Shown: one piece after another, positions 1-6,358 of the stretch | How positions within the stretch are numbered: the stretch's first letter is position 1 | How the letters are laid out: every line of letters starts with the position of its first letter | From: Candidatus Uhrbacteria bacterium RIFOXYB2_FULL_45_11 | GTDB lineage: Bacteria; Patescibacteriota; Patescibacteriia; UBA9934; GWF2-40-263 | Direction of reading: 5' to 3' | DNA: 21,684 nucleotides | Assembly: GCA_001791715.1 (NCBI GenBank) | Contig: MGFD01000068.1 | Location: 1-21,684, forward strand | Program-made: the position numbers and the translations under genes | Notes under the pieces: generated by a model | Database searches by the model: none | Told to the model about the DNA's origin: nothing | The model's input: only the letters and a program-made list of their open reading frames with translations

Positions 1-1782
1 CTTTTCTGCAATCTTTGATGACTGATAATACGCATGTCCGCTTTGGAGCGAAGTGATGGCTCCCGCAAGATTTCTTCCTTCGTCTGAGTCATACGCAAGT
101 CCGCGACTCATGAGAAGCGCTCCCAAGTTTGCGTATCCGATTCCGAGCGGTCGATAATCGATACTGTTTTGTTCAATGGCTGGCGTTGGGTACACAGAAT
201 TTCCAACAAGAATTTCCATGGCGGTGATGATGATCTCGTTTGCTTTTTTAAACGCGGTGACATCAAAAACCATTTCTCCGTTTACTTCTTTGCGGAAACG
301 CATGAGGTTGAGCGACGCGAGGTTGCACGCGCTGTCATCCAAGAACATGTATTCTGAGCATGGATTTGAAGCGTAAATGCGATCTGTGTTTTTGCTTGTG
401 TGCCAGGCATTGATGGTTGTGTCGTATTGCATTCCAGGATCTCCACATTGCCATGCGGCGTCAGCAATCTTGTGCATCAATTCTTTTGCACGAAATGTAA
501 GCGATGGTTTTCCGCTTACAACTTCATGTGTCACCCATTCTTCATCTGCTTCAACCGCTTTCATGAACGCGTCATTTACACGTACAGAGTTGTTTGCGTT
601 TTGAAAGAAGATCGACGCATACGCAGGACCATCAATGGAACCATCGTACCCCGCATCCATGAGCGCCCAGGCTTTTTTCTCTTCCTCCACCTTACACGTA
701 ATAAATTCTTCAATGTCTGGATGATTGATATCAAGGACAACCATTTTGGCGGCACGACGTGTTTTTCCTCCGCTCTTAATCACTCCTGCGAACGCATCTA
801 ATCCTTTCATGAAAGAAACGGGACCGGATGCTTTTCCGTTGGAACCGGAAAGAAACTCATGTTTGGAACGCAATTTAGAAAGACTCACACCCGCACCGGA
901 ACCGCCTTTAAAAATGGTTGCTTCTGTAACACACAAGTTCAAAATAGAACGCATGTCGTCTTGAACCGAGTTGATGAAACACGCGGAGCATTGTTGCGGA
1001 CGAGGTGTTCCAACATTGAACCAGACCGGTGAATTGAACGCTGCCATTTGGTTTACCAAAATGTGATGCAATTCATCTTCAAAATGTTGCGCATCTTCTG
1101 AGGATTGAAAATAGCCGTCTTTGCGCCCCCAGTTTGAAACCGTTTTTGCAACACGCCCAATCAGTTGTTTCACCGAATACTCACGATCTTCTTTTCCGAT
1201 GGTGCCGTAAAAATATTTTGAGACAACAATGTTTGTTGCGGTCTGCGTATAAAAACTTGGGACTTCAACTCCTTTTTGTTCAAAGACGACCGCTCCCTTT
1301 GAATTGGTAATCACGGCGTCACGCTTTTCCCATGTGATTTCATCATACGGATGAACGCCTTCTTTGGTGAAATAACGATCCACGGAAATTCCGTGTCCGT
1401 ATTTTTCAACATGCTCTGAAACGGTATTGCGTGTGCGAAATTCTGCGTATGTTTTTGCGATGTGCGATAAGTTGTTATCAATACATGTAATCTCCACAAC
1501 TTCACGAACATCTGACACAGTTGGAATTGAGTGACCGTCAAATTGTTTGGTGAGGCGTGACATCACTTGGGAAGTCACTTTCTCAATGAGTTTTGGGTTC
1601 TTCATTCCGGACGCTTCAAACGCCGCACGAATAGATGCAGATAATTTTTGCGCATCAAAAGACTCTTCTTGTCCGTCTCGTTTGAGAACAGATTTTACGG
1701 ACGTCATAAATTCCCAAACAGCATCTGAAATGGCAGATGTGTTTACGGATGAAACCGCGGTCTTGGAAAGGGATTCAGACAT
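1..1782 (-). CDS. nrdJ: Adenosylcobalamin-dependent (class II) ribonucleoside-diphosphate reductase, 3'-truncated by the window edge
   Basis: Reduces ribonucleotides to deoxyribonucleotides in the cytosol using a B12-generated thiyl radical, so it supplies DNA precursors. I translated the minus strand from the ATG at 1782; 594 codons stay open to base 1 and the C-terminal part lies outside. Residues about 28-120 resemble an N-terminal ATP-cone (KRDGQ, then R-A-F). The reductase core follows, with AAFNSPVWFN near 247-256, the CSACFI redox-cysteine region (C265/C268), KGGSGAGVS at 292-300, and the barrel-tip signature NPCSEYMFLDDSACNLASLN starting at N473, where C475 and E477 are the expected radical cysteine and glutamate. 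The wording of these motifs is that of the B12-dependent NrdJ family, not NrdA or NrdD. No Shine-Dalgarno is visible before the start. Upstream lie a promoter, two NrdR boxes and a DnaA box, which agrees with the assignment. The C-terminal cysteines cannot be checked here. Confidence 0.96.
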   Translation of the reverse strand, partial: MSESLSKTAVSSVNTSAISDAVWEFMTSVKSVLKRDGQEESFDAQKLSASIRAAFEASGMKNPKLIEKVTSQVMSRLTKQFDGHSIPTVSDVREVVEITCIDNNLSHIAKTYAEFRTRNTVSEHVEKYGHGISVDRYFTKEGVHPYDEITWEKRDAVITNSKGAVVFEQKGVEVPSFYTQTATNIVVSKYFYGTIGKEDREYSVKQLIGRVAKTVSNWGRKDGYFQSSEDAQHFEDELHHILVNQMAAFNSPVWFNVGTPRPQQCSACFINSVQDDMRSILNLCVTEATIFKGGSGAGVSLSKLRSKHEFLSGSNGKASGPVSFMKGLDAFAGVIKSGGKTRRAAKMVVLDINHPDIEEFITCKVEEEKKAWALMDAGYDGSIDGPAYASIFFQNANNSVRVNDAFMKAVEADEEWVTHEVVSGKPSLTFRAKELMHKIADAAWQCGDPGMQYDTTINAWHTSKNTDRIYASNPCSEYMFLDDSACNLASLNLMRFRKEVNGEMVFDVTAFKKANEIIITAMEILVGNSVYPTPAIEQNSIDYRPLGIGYANLGALLMSRGLAYDSDEGRNLAGAITSLQSGHAYYQSSKIAEK

Positions 1783-1846
1783 AGGGCGAGTATGTTCGAA
1801 AAAAAATTCGAAAATTGAAATGAATAAGGTACAAAAGGTTTGGGTG

Positions 1847-1947
1847 TAGATACGGATTACAGATAAATACAGATAGGGATGACGCGTCTGAAAAACGTTT
1901 TTCAGAACCGAATATCTCCATCTGTATTTATCTGTAATCCGTATCTA
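1847..1947. repeat. Long palindromic element, copy 1 (family A)
   Basis: Two perfectly complementary 28-nt arms (1847-1874 and 1920-1947, beginning TAGATACGGATTACAG) enclose 45 nt. In the middle is a second, perfect 20-nt palindrome at 1887-1906 containing AAAAACGTTTTT. A close copy is at 7956-8057. The element lies 64 nt upstream of the nrdJ start, inside its predicted 5' leader, so the transcript could form a long hairpin. No duplicated target is evident beyond the terminal TA. It could be a MITE-like or other dispersed palindromic repeat; the class is not recognised. Confidence 0.9.
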
Positions 1948-2052
1948 AAAAATTTTGACAAATTAAAAAGACAATCCTTGAAATCAATGGATCATCTTGT
2001 TTCGACCATTCGTTCATGAATCGTGCATCCTCCATTCCCCACACGCACCAGA

Positions 2053-2106
2053 ACACTATATGTTGTGGTATGAATACATTTTAGTCCACAATATATTGCG
2101 TTGCAA
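2053..2106 (-). promoter_or_regulatory. nrdJ promoter overlapped by two NrdR boxes
   Basis: Reading the minus strand, a -35 TTGCAA (2106-2101) and a -10 TAAAAT (2083-2078) are separated by exactly 17 bp. Two 16-bp sites fit the known NrdR-box consensus (acaCwAtATaTwGtgt): 2053-2068, reading ACACTATATGTTGTGG on the plus strand, and 2086-2101, reading CCACAATATATTGCGT. Their starts are 33 bp apart, about three helical turns, as is usual for paired NrdR boxes. The upstream box fills the -35/-10 spacer and the other covers the expected transcription start, the geometry of a repressor. The predicted leader is about 290 nt. The 393-bp gap 1783-2175 holds this, the DnaA box, repeat copy 1 and nothing else I can recognise. 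Confidence 0.82.
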
Positions 2107-2133
2107 GAGTTCTAGATTGCACACTTTTTTGAC

Positions 2134-2142
2134 TTATCCACA
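2134..2142 (+). promoter_or_regulatory. Perfect DnaA box (TTATCCACA) upstream of nrdJ
   Basis: The nine bases match the canonical high-affinity DnaA box exactly. The site lies 27 bp upstream of the predicted nrdJ -35 element. In E. coli, DnaA is known to bind upstream of nrdAB and adjust dNTP supply to replication, so the location is meaningful. A single 9-mer can still arise by chance. I see no cluster of further boxes that would suggest a replication origin. Confidence 0.5.
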
Positions 2143-2175
2143 CAGAACACGATTTTGTTTTTTTGAAATGCGTCA

Positions 2176-2754
2176 CTAAAATCCCATCGTAAGATTAATC
2201 GCAACTTTTTCTTGAACCTTTGGAGCAAAATCAATCGGAATGGCTTTTCGTCCCCCAAGACGATCTTCATATGCAAGCGCGCCGTATTTCAGACCGTACT
2301 CATACACATCTTTTGTGACTTTTACATCTTGTAAACAGTAATCTTTAATTTTTTGAATCTCACCTTGTTTCCACCATTCAACCGCCTGAAGTCCGTGCCC
2401 TGACTTGCGCGTGCCAACCGTTGCTGCCGCAACATCATCGAGCTTCAAACGAAATCCGAGCGACTTATGAATCTCTGCCAAAATATCGAGTCCAGGAAAC
2501 GTTAAAAAATTTCCTCCGTAATAATTATTCATGACCGGAAGATCAAACCCAACCGTGTTATACCCAATAATACGATCCGCATGTTCAAGGCGCGGCCAAA
2601 GTTTGGCGAGTTCATGCTCTTCAAACGACTCGTAGGTATCTGTTTCGTAAAAATAACACCCAATAACCGAAATCTTCAAAAGCGAAGTGTCGTATCCACC
2701 CACTTCTTGAAAGGTATTCTGTGTTTCAATATCGAGGACAACTTCTTTGTTCAT
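2176..2754 (-). CDS. DEDDy-type 3'-5' exonuclease domain protein (PolB-exonuclease/YprB-like RNase H fold)
   Basis: A 192-aa single-domain protein, predicted to remove nucleotides from 3' ends with two metal ions. The three exonuclease motifs are present: Exo I as D8-I-E10-T, Exo II around I62-GYN-TVGFD71, and Exo III as Y139-CLQD143, where the tyrosine places it in the DEDDy class. D90 in GLDIL and the LDDVAAATVG stretch resemble the stand-alone predicted 3'-5' exonucleases related to the PolB exonuclease domain. No polymerase or helicase domain is attached. It is the last gene of a minus-strand run, 15 bp after the methyltransferase stop. The ATG at 2754 is the only good start. The substrate (DNA or RNA) cannot be decided from the sequence. 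Confidence 0.85.
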   Translation of the reverse strand: MNKEVVLDIETQNTFQEVGGYDTSLLKISVIGCYFYETDTYESFEEHELAKLWPRLEHADRIIGYNTVGFDLPVMNNYYGGNFLTFPGLDILAEIHKSLGFRLKLDDVAAATVGTRKSGHGLQAVEWWKQGEIQKIKDYCLQDVKVTKDVYEYGLKYGALAYEDRLGGRKAIPIDFAPKVQEKVAINLTMGF

Positions 2755-2769
2755 AGCGGGAAGATTGTA

Positions 2770-3318
2770 CTATGGAATTTGATACAAGTACACTGTCTCT
2801 TTTCCTACTTTTTTTGAAGCTTTGAGCGGAAGCGTTGGGAACAAAAACGTTCTCGACACGACGCGTGTTCCGGATGGATAATCACGAATCAAGAGCGGCT
2901 CGAGCTTTGCATTCACCTCAGGAAACAAGTAAGACGAAACAACGTCCGCCTTTGGCAGTGTTGCGCCACTCAAAAAATTCTCACGACGAAATTCAACTTG
3001 TTTTGAGACACCGGCAAACATTGCGAGCGCTTTTGCATATGCAACAAGAATGCGCAAATATTCAAATCCAATTCCCTTCGCGCCAAATTCTTTTGCAGCC
3101 ACAATCACAATCGCTCCATCACCAGAACCATAATCAACAACCGTCTCTCCGGGCTTAACCTCTGCGAGTTCCATCATCGCTCTTGAAAACGGTTTATTGG
3201 ACCGAACAAACGGAACACCAAAAATTCCACGTGCGAGCAAATATAAAATGATGACAAAAAGACACAACAAAAGAAACTGAATAAACACCATGATACCGAT
3301 AATAACAGTGGTTAACAT
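2770..3318 (-). CDS. Membrane-anchored class I SAM methyltransferase, FAM173-like
   Basis: 182 aa from the ATG at 3318; a TTG two codons upstream is possible but less likely. Residues about 5-30 form one hydrophobic helix, so the enzyme should sit on the inner face of the membrane. Motif I is VVDYGSGDGAIVIVAA (acidic D62 and the glycine loop), followed by the acidic end of beta-2 in GIGFEYLRILV, and later ADVVSSYLFPEVNAKLEPLL and PSGTRVVSRTFLFP. The order P-F-V-(R)S, GSGDGxIVIxAA, L(F)PEVNxKL and GTRVVS matches the FAM173/ATPSC-KMT family of lysine methyltransferases, which are also membrane-anchored in mitochondria. The protein substrate here is unknown. The gene begins 8 bp after the oxidoreductase stop, so it is probably co-transcribed with it. 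Confidence 0.8.
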   Translation of the reverse strand: MLTTVIIGIMVFIQFLLLCLFVIILYLLARGIFGVPFVRSNKPFSRAMMELAEVKPGETVVDYGSGDGAIVIVAAKEFGAKGIGFEYLRILVAYAKALAMFAGVSKQVEFRRENFLSGATLPKADVVSSYLFPEVNAKLEPLLIRDYPSGTRVVSRTFLFPTLPLKASKKVGKETVYLYQIP

Positions 3319-3326
3319 ACACAAGA

Positions 3327-4733
3327 TTATTCAAGAGTTAATTGAGACGCGGCATTACTCACGGCTTCAGAATACGTTGGAAACGCGTGAATCATTTCAG
3401 AGAGTTTGTCGATGGAAAGATTTGCAAAGATGGCAAGAGCGAGTTCATGAATCATTTCTCCCGCATGCGGTCCAACAATACAACCGCCTAGAATTTTTCG
3501 TGTTTTGGGATGAGCGACGAGCTTTACGATTCCATCCGGTGCATGATCCGCAAGAGATCTTCCAAGAGACGAAATATCTGATCGACCAATCAAAACGGAA
3601 CCAAATCGCTTCTTCACAACCGTTGCGGTCATACCAACGCTTGCAAATTCCGGCTCCACAAACGTCACACAAGGAATAACCCGCAGATCTCGCACGATTT
3701 TTTTAGAGCGTTTATTCAGTGCAACAAGCGCGGCGTTGTATCCGGCAACATACCCTTCGTGATGCGCTGTGTTTGTAAGCATTATTCCACCACAGACATC
3801 CCCTGCCGCAAAAAGATGTTTTTTATTTGTCTGTTGTTCTTTTGTCACAACGATCGCCCCAGACGCATCAAGCTTAAGGGATGCCGCTTCAAGACCCTGT
3901 GTACGCGCTCGCTTACCGGTTGCCACAACAACTTGTTCAACGGCGTGCATCGTTTTTATTCCTTCAACATCAACATGCACTCCATACACGCCACCGCGCC
4001 CATCCACGATATTTGATACGTTTGCTCCCGTCACAACATCCACTCCCATCGCACGCAATCGATCTTCCACAAACCGCGCACATTCTTCATCTTCCCGAGA
4101 AAGAAGTTGTGTTGATTGTTGAATCAAGACGATGCGCGTTCCAAACGTTGCATACAAGGTTGCAATCTCACAGGCAACCGGACCGCCACCAATAATTGCC
4201 ATCGATTTTGGCTGACGCTTTTTTGAGAGCGCGTCATACCAATGCCAAAAATGAATTTGATCGAGTCCGGGAATATCTGGAATGAAATCTGTTGATCCTG
4301 TTGCAATCACGATTGCTTTTGCCTCAAGACGCAATCCGTCCACAATCACCGTGTAGTCATCTTCAAACTCCGCCTTCCCATACACAACATCCACAGACAA
4401 CTCTTTTAACATGCGTTCATATCGCGCCCCGTGCACGCCGCCTCCCGTTATTTTTTCAACAACCCGATCACGATATTTCACGATCTCTTCAAATTGAAAG
4501 GAGGGCGTTCCTGCCGTCATCCCAAACAATTTTATTTCTTGAGCAAGGCGAAATGCACGCGCCGCCGCAAGAAGCGCCTTGGATGGAACACACGCCACAT
4601 TCGGACATTCCCCACCAAGCTTTCCACTCTCAACAACACACACACGTGCTCCAAGAGACGACGCAGCTTCCGCAGCGGAAAACCCGGCGGATCCAGAACC
4701 GATAATAAGGATGTCGTATGTGCGTTTGGACAT
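3327..4733 (-). CDS. FAD-dependent pyridine nucleotide-disulfide oxidoreductase (dihydrolipoamide dehydrogenase/mercuric reductase-like)
   Basis: 468 aa from the ATG at 4733. A TTG-started extension to 4790 would run through the palindrome between the genes and is rejected. Order of parts: FAD-binding IIGSGSAGFSAAEAA; redox-active pair in LGGECPNVACVPSKALL (CxxxxC); second FAD contact VIATGS; NAD(P)-binding AIIGGGPVACEIA; third FAD site LFAAGDVCG; and the C-terminal dimerisation domain ending with HAFPTYSEAV, which carries the catalytic His-Glu pair of the partner subunit. It therefore moves electrons between NAD(P)H, FAD and a disulfide or similar acceptor. No lipoyl proteins or 2-oxoacid dehydrogenase subunits are nearby, and there is no extra N-terminal metal-binding domain or C-terminal vicinal cysteine pair as in classical MerA. 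The physiological acceptor is therefore unassigned. Confidence 0.9.
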   Translation of the reverse strand: MSKRTYDILIIGSGSAGFSAAEAASSLGARVCVVESGKLGGECPNVACVPSKALLAAARAFRLAQEIKLFGMTAGTPSFQFEEIVKYRDRVVEKITGGGVHGARYERMLKELSVDVVYGKAEFEDDYTVIVDGLRLEAKAIVIATGSTDFIPDIPGLDQIHFWHWYDALSKKRQPKSMAIIGGGPVACEIATLYATFGTRIVLIQQSTQLLSREDEECARFVEDRLRAMGVDVVTGANVSNIVDGRGGVYGVHVDVEGIKTMHAVEQVVVATGKRARTQGLEAASLKLDASGAIVVTKEQQTNKKHLFAAGDVCGGIMLTNTAHHEGYVAGYNAALVALNKRSKKIVRDLRVIPCVTFVEPEFASVGMTATVVKKRFGSVLIGRSDISSLGRSLADHAPDGIVKLVAHPKTRKILGGCIVGPHAGEMIHELALAIFANLSIDKLSEMIHAFPTYSEAVSNAASQLTLE

Positions 4734-4745
4734 AGTTTTTGTCTT

Positions 4746-4803
4746 CCGAGGCTTCAGCCTCGGTATGTAGCGCAGAGAGCCAAGACACAAGCCCTGGTGC
4801 TAC
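4746..4803. repeat. REP-like double-palindrome element (family B, copy 1)
   Basis: A perfect hairpin CCGAGGCT-TC-AGCCTCGG at 4746-4763 is followed by a second unit bounded by GTAGC (4767-4771) and GCTAC (4799-4803). On the minus strand the GTAG tetranucleotide supplies the TAG stop codon of the upstream glycoside hydrolase gene. The layout (GTAG plus GC-rich hairpin around GGCTnnAGCC) recalls REP sequences mobilised by RAYT/TnpA-REP transposases. No such transposase is in the window. A related element is at 16665-16721. Confidence 0.65.
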
Positions 4804-5795
4804 GGAAATAGTTTCGCCGCCTCATTCCATAATCGAGGTTCCCCATGCTGTTTTGCATACATCCACCATTCCGCACCCCATAAATCCACTTCTGATACGC
4901 CAATTTCATTCACGAAATTTATGTTCTTTACAAAATCTTCTGCGGTAAACACCTCATACCAATACGTCACTGGCCGCGCATTCAAATCCTCTGAGAACCA
5001 CGGCTCTGCCTGAAGTTCGGACACAAGAATTTCTTTTCCGGACCATCGAATGGGCCATGATCTCACACGATAAAAAAGTGGAGAGAGTGGATACGTGAAA
5101 TAACCAAAAACAGCGTTCCATGTTTCACGATAAACCGAGATTCCAAGAACATCCCCCATCGTTGAAATCATTCCCCACGGATTCATCTCTCCGCTTGCCG
5201 TGACCTGAATCGGCCTTGTATCAAGAGAGCGAACAAGGGCGATTTCTGTTTGCAAATCGTTTTTTGAAATTTGTTCACACACACCAAACGGAAGAAATGG
5301 TTCGTTTTCAATCTGCCATCGCACAATCGCCGGAGACGAGCGATATCTACGTACGACCGTTTCGATCATATCTTTTACGGCTTGCTCTTGATCATTCTTG
5401 GATAATTTCTGCGCCCAGCTGGGAATAAAACATTCTGGCCAACGCGGAACTTTCCTCCCAACAACAAGCGTAAGTTCCACCTGACGACTTTCTGAATAAC
5501 GCACAAGTTCATCGAGCTGATTCCATACATATTTTCCTTGATCCGGTTCAACATCAGGCCAATACACCGGCAGGCGAACAATGCGCACACCAAGATCTTC
5601 AATAAGATCCTTATAGGACTGCATCACATCGAGTCCAAGATGCCACGCGTACACAGTTGAGTACGTAACACCGTAACGAACCGACTTTGGCGCGGGTTCC
5701 CGCAGCCAGATGGACGCACACACAAACAAAAAGCCACACGCGAGAATCGCCACGGCTAAAAGCAGGATGCGTGATGTACGTGTTTTTAAAAACAT
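4800..5795 (-). CDS. Membrane-anchored TIM-barrel glycoside hydrolase (clan GH-A, GH5/GH39-like)
   Basis: 331 aa from the ATG at 5795 (a TTG ten codons upstream is the alternative). Residues about 9-30 are one hydrophobic helix after a short basic tail, so the barrel faces outside. YGVTYS starts the domain; RLPVYWPDVEPDQGKYVWNQ is the typical beta-2/beta-3 wording of retaining glycosidases. W-Q-I-E-N164-E165-P carries the acid/base glutamate at the end of beta-4, and LVSE260LQAEPW the nucleophile after beta-7; VDLWGAEWW resembles the beta-8 end. Both catalytic glutamates are present, so the enzyme looks active. The substrate is not predictable; host or self surface glycans are plausible. It lies 34 bp after the NUDIX gene, and its stop codon is inside the palindrome at 4746-4803. 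Confidence 0.8.
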   Translation of the reverse strand: MFLKTRTSRILLLAVAILACGFLFVCASIWLREPAPKSVRYGVTYSTVYAWHLGLDVMQSYKDLIEDLGVRIVRLPVYWPDVEPDQGKYVWNQLDELVRYSESRQVELTLVVGRKVPRWPECFIPSWAQKLSKNDQEQAVKDMIETVVRRYRSSPAIVRWQIENEPFLPFGVCEQISKNDLQTEIALVRSLDTRPIQVTASGEMNPWGMISTMGDVLGISVYRETWNAVFGYFTYPLSPLFYRVRSWPIRWSGKEILVSELQAEPWFSEDLNARPVTYWYEVFTAEDFVKNINFVNEIGVSEVDLWGAEWWMYAKQHGEPRLWNEAAKLFP

Positions 5796-5829
5796 GTAAT
5801 CTTTCTTTGACGAAAAATGAGGCAATGAA

Positions 5830-6351
5830 TCAGGATAAGCGTTTAAGAAAATCTAATCCAAGATATCCGGTTTCAATGTCCGTAAGCTGCCCAGATCGTA
5901 AGTGATTACGAAATTTTTCAAGTGGCATTTCGATCACTTCAATAAATTCTGTCTCATCCAAACTCTGATCGTGTACTCGAGAACAATTCGTCGCAACAAA
6001 AACATGTTGCACTCCTGTTGAATATCCGCAATCCAAAATCGTTTGAACAAATTGGAATTCTCCCGAGTATCCCGTCTCCTCGAGCAGCTCTCGTCTTGCT
6101 GCATCCACTGGATCCTCACTTTTTTCGACACCTCCACCAGGCAATTCCATCAGTTCCTTTTCTGGGCCAACACGGAACTGTTTCGCGAGGACAATGCAAT
6201 CAGTTGGAGTTATTGCCAATATAGAAACCGTCTCTCCCTCTTTCTTTACCTCAAAGCTTTCTTTTTTTTCGTTCGGCAAAACAAACGTCTTTAAACAAAC
6301 TTTTCGAAACCCATCTTTGATCAATTGTTCATCAACTTTTTTCCATTCCAT
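5830..6351 (-). CDS. NUDIX hydrolase, ADP-ribose pyrophosphatase-like
   Basis: 173 aa from the ATG at 6351, 7 bp after the preceding gene's stop; an upstream TTG would overlap that gene. NUDIX enzymes cleave nucleoside diphosphates linked to another moiety. The full box is present from G73: G-x5-E79-x7-R87-E88-L-x-E91-E92-x-G94-Y, with the preceding MELPGGGV typical of ADP-ribose/sugar-nucleotide pyrophosphatases. QFRVGPEKELMELPGG in front of the box and DETEFIEVIEMPLEKF after it also match that subgroup. It sits between a membrane protein gene and a glycoside hydrolase gene in one transcription direction. Exact substrate unassigned. Confidence 0.88.
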   Translation of the reverse strand: MEWKKVDEQLIKDGFRKVCLKTFVLPNEKKESFEVKKEGETVSILAITPTDCIVLAKQFRVGPEKELMELPGGGVEKSEDPVDAARRELLEETGYSGEFQFVQTILDCGYSTGVQHVFVATNCSRVHDQSLDETEFIEVIEMPLEKFRNHLRSGQLTDIETGYLGLDFLKRLS

Positions 6352-6358
6352 ATGATAA

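Noticed and set aside
169..801. Several plus-strand open frames of 60-133 codons inside the first 1.8 kb
   Set aside because: They are antisense shadows of nrdJ, whose frame is continuous and carries family motifs throughout.
1928..2035. A 35-codon minus-strand ORF (ATG at 2035) in the nrdJ leader, possible leader peptide
   Set aside because: No ribosome-binding site, its stop lies in the palindromic repeat, and its residues show no regulatory pattern such as codon runs; chance is likely.
2134..2142. Replication origin
   Set aside because: Only one perfect DnaA box here and one near match (16250-16258) far away; no dnaA, dnaN or AT-rich unwinding cluster of boxes.
1783..2175. Cobalamin riboswitch upstream of the B12-dependent nrdJ
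   Set aside because: I looked for the conserved GCCACTG B12-box and related core in the leader and did not find it; class II enzymes need B12 and would not be repressed by it.
3327..4790. Longer start (TTG at 4790) for the oxidoreductase
   Set aside because: The added residues are encoded by the REP-like palindrome and are not part of the FAD domain; the ATG at 4733 directly precedes it.
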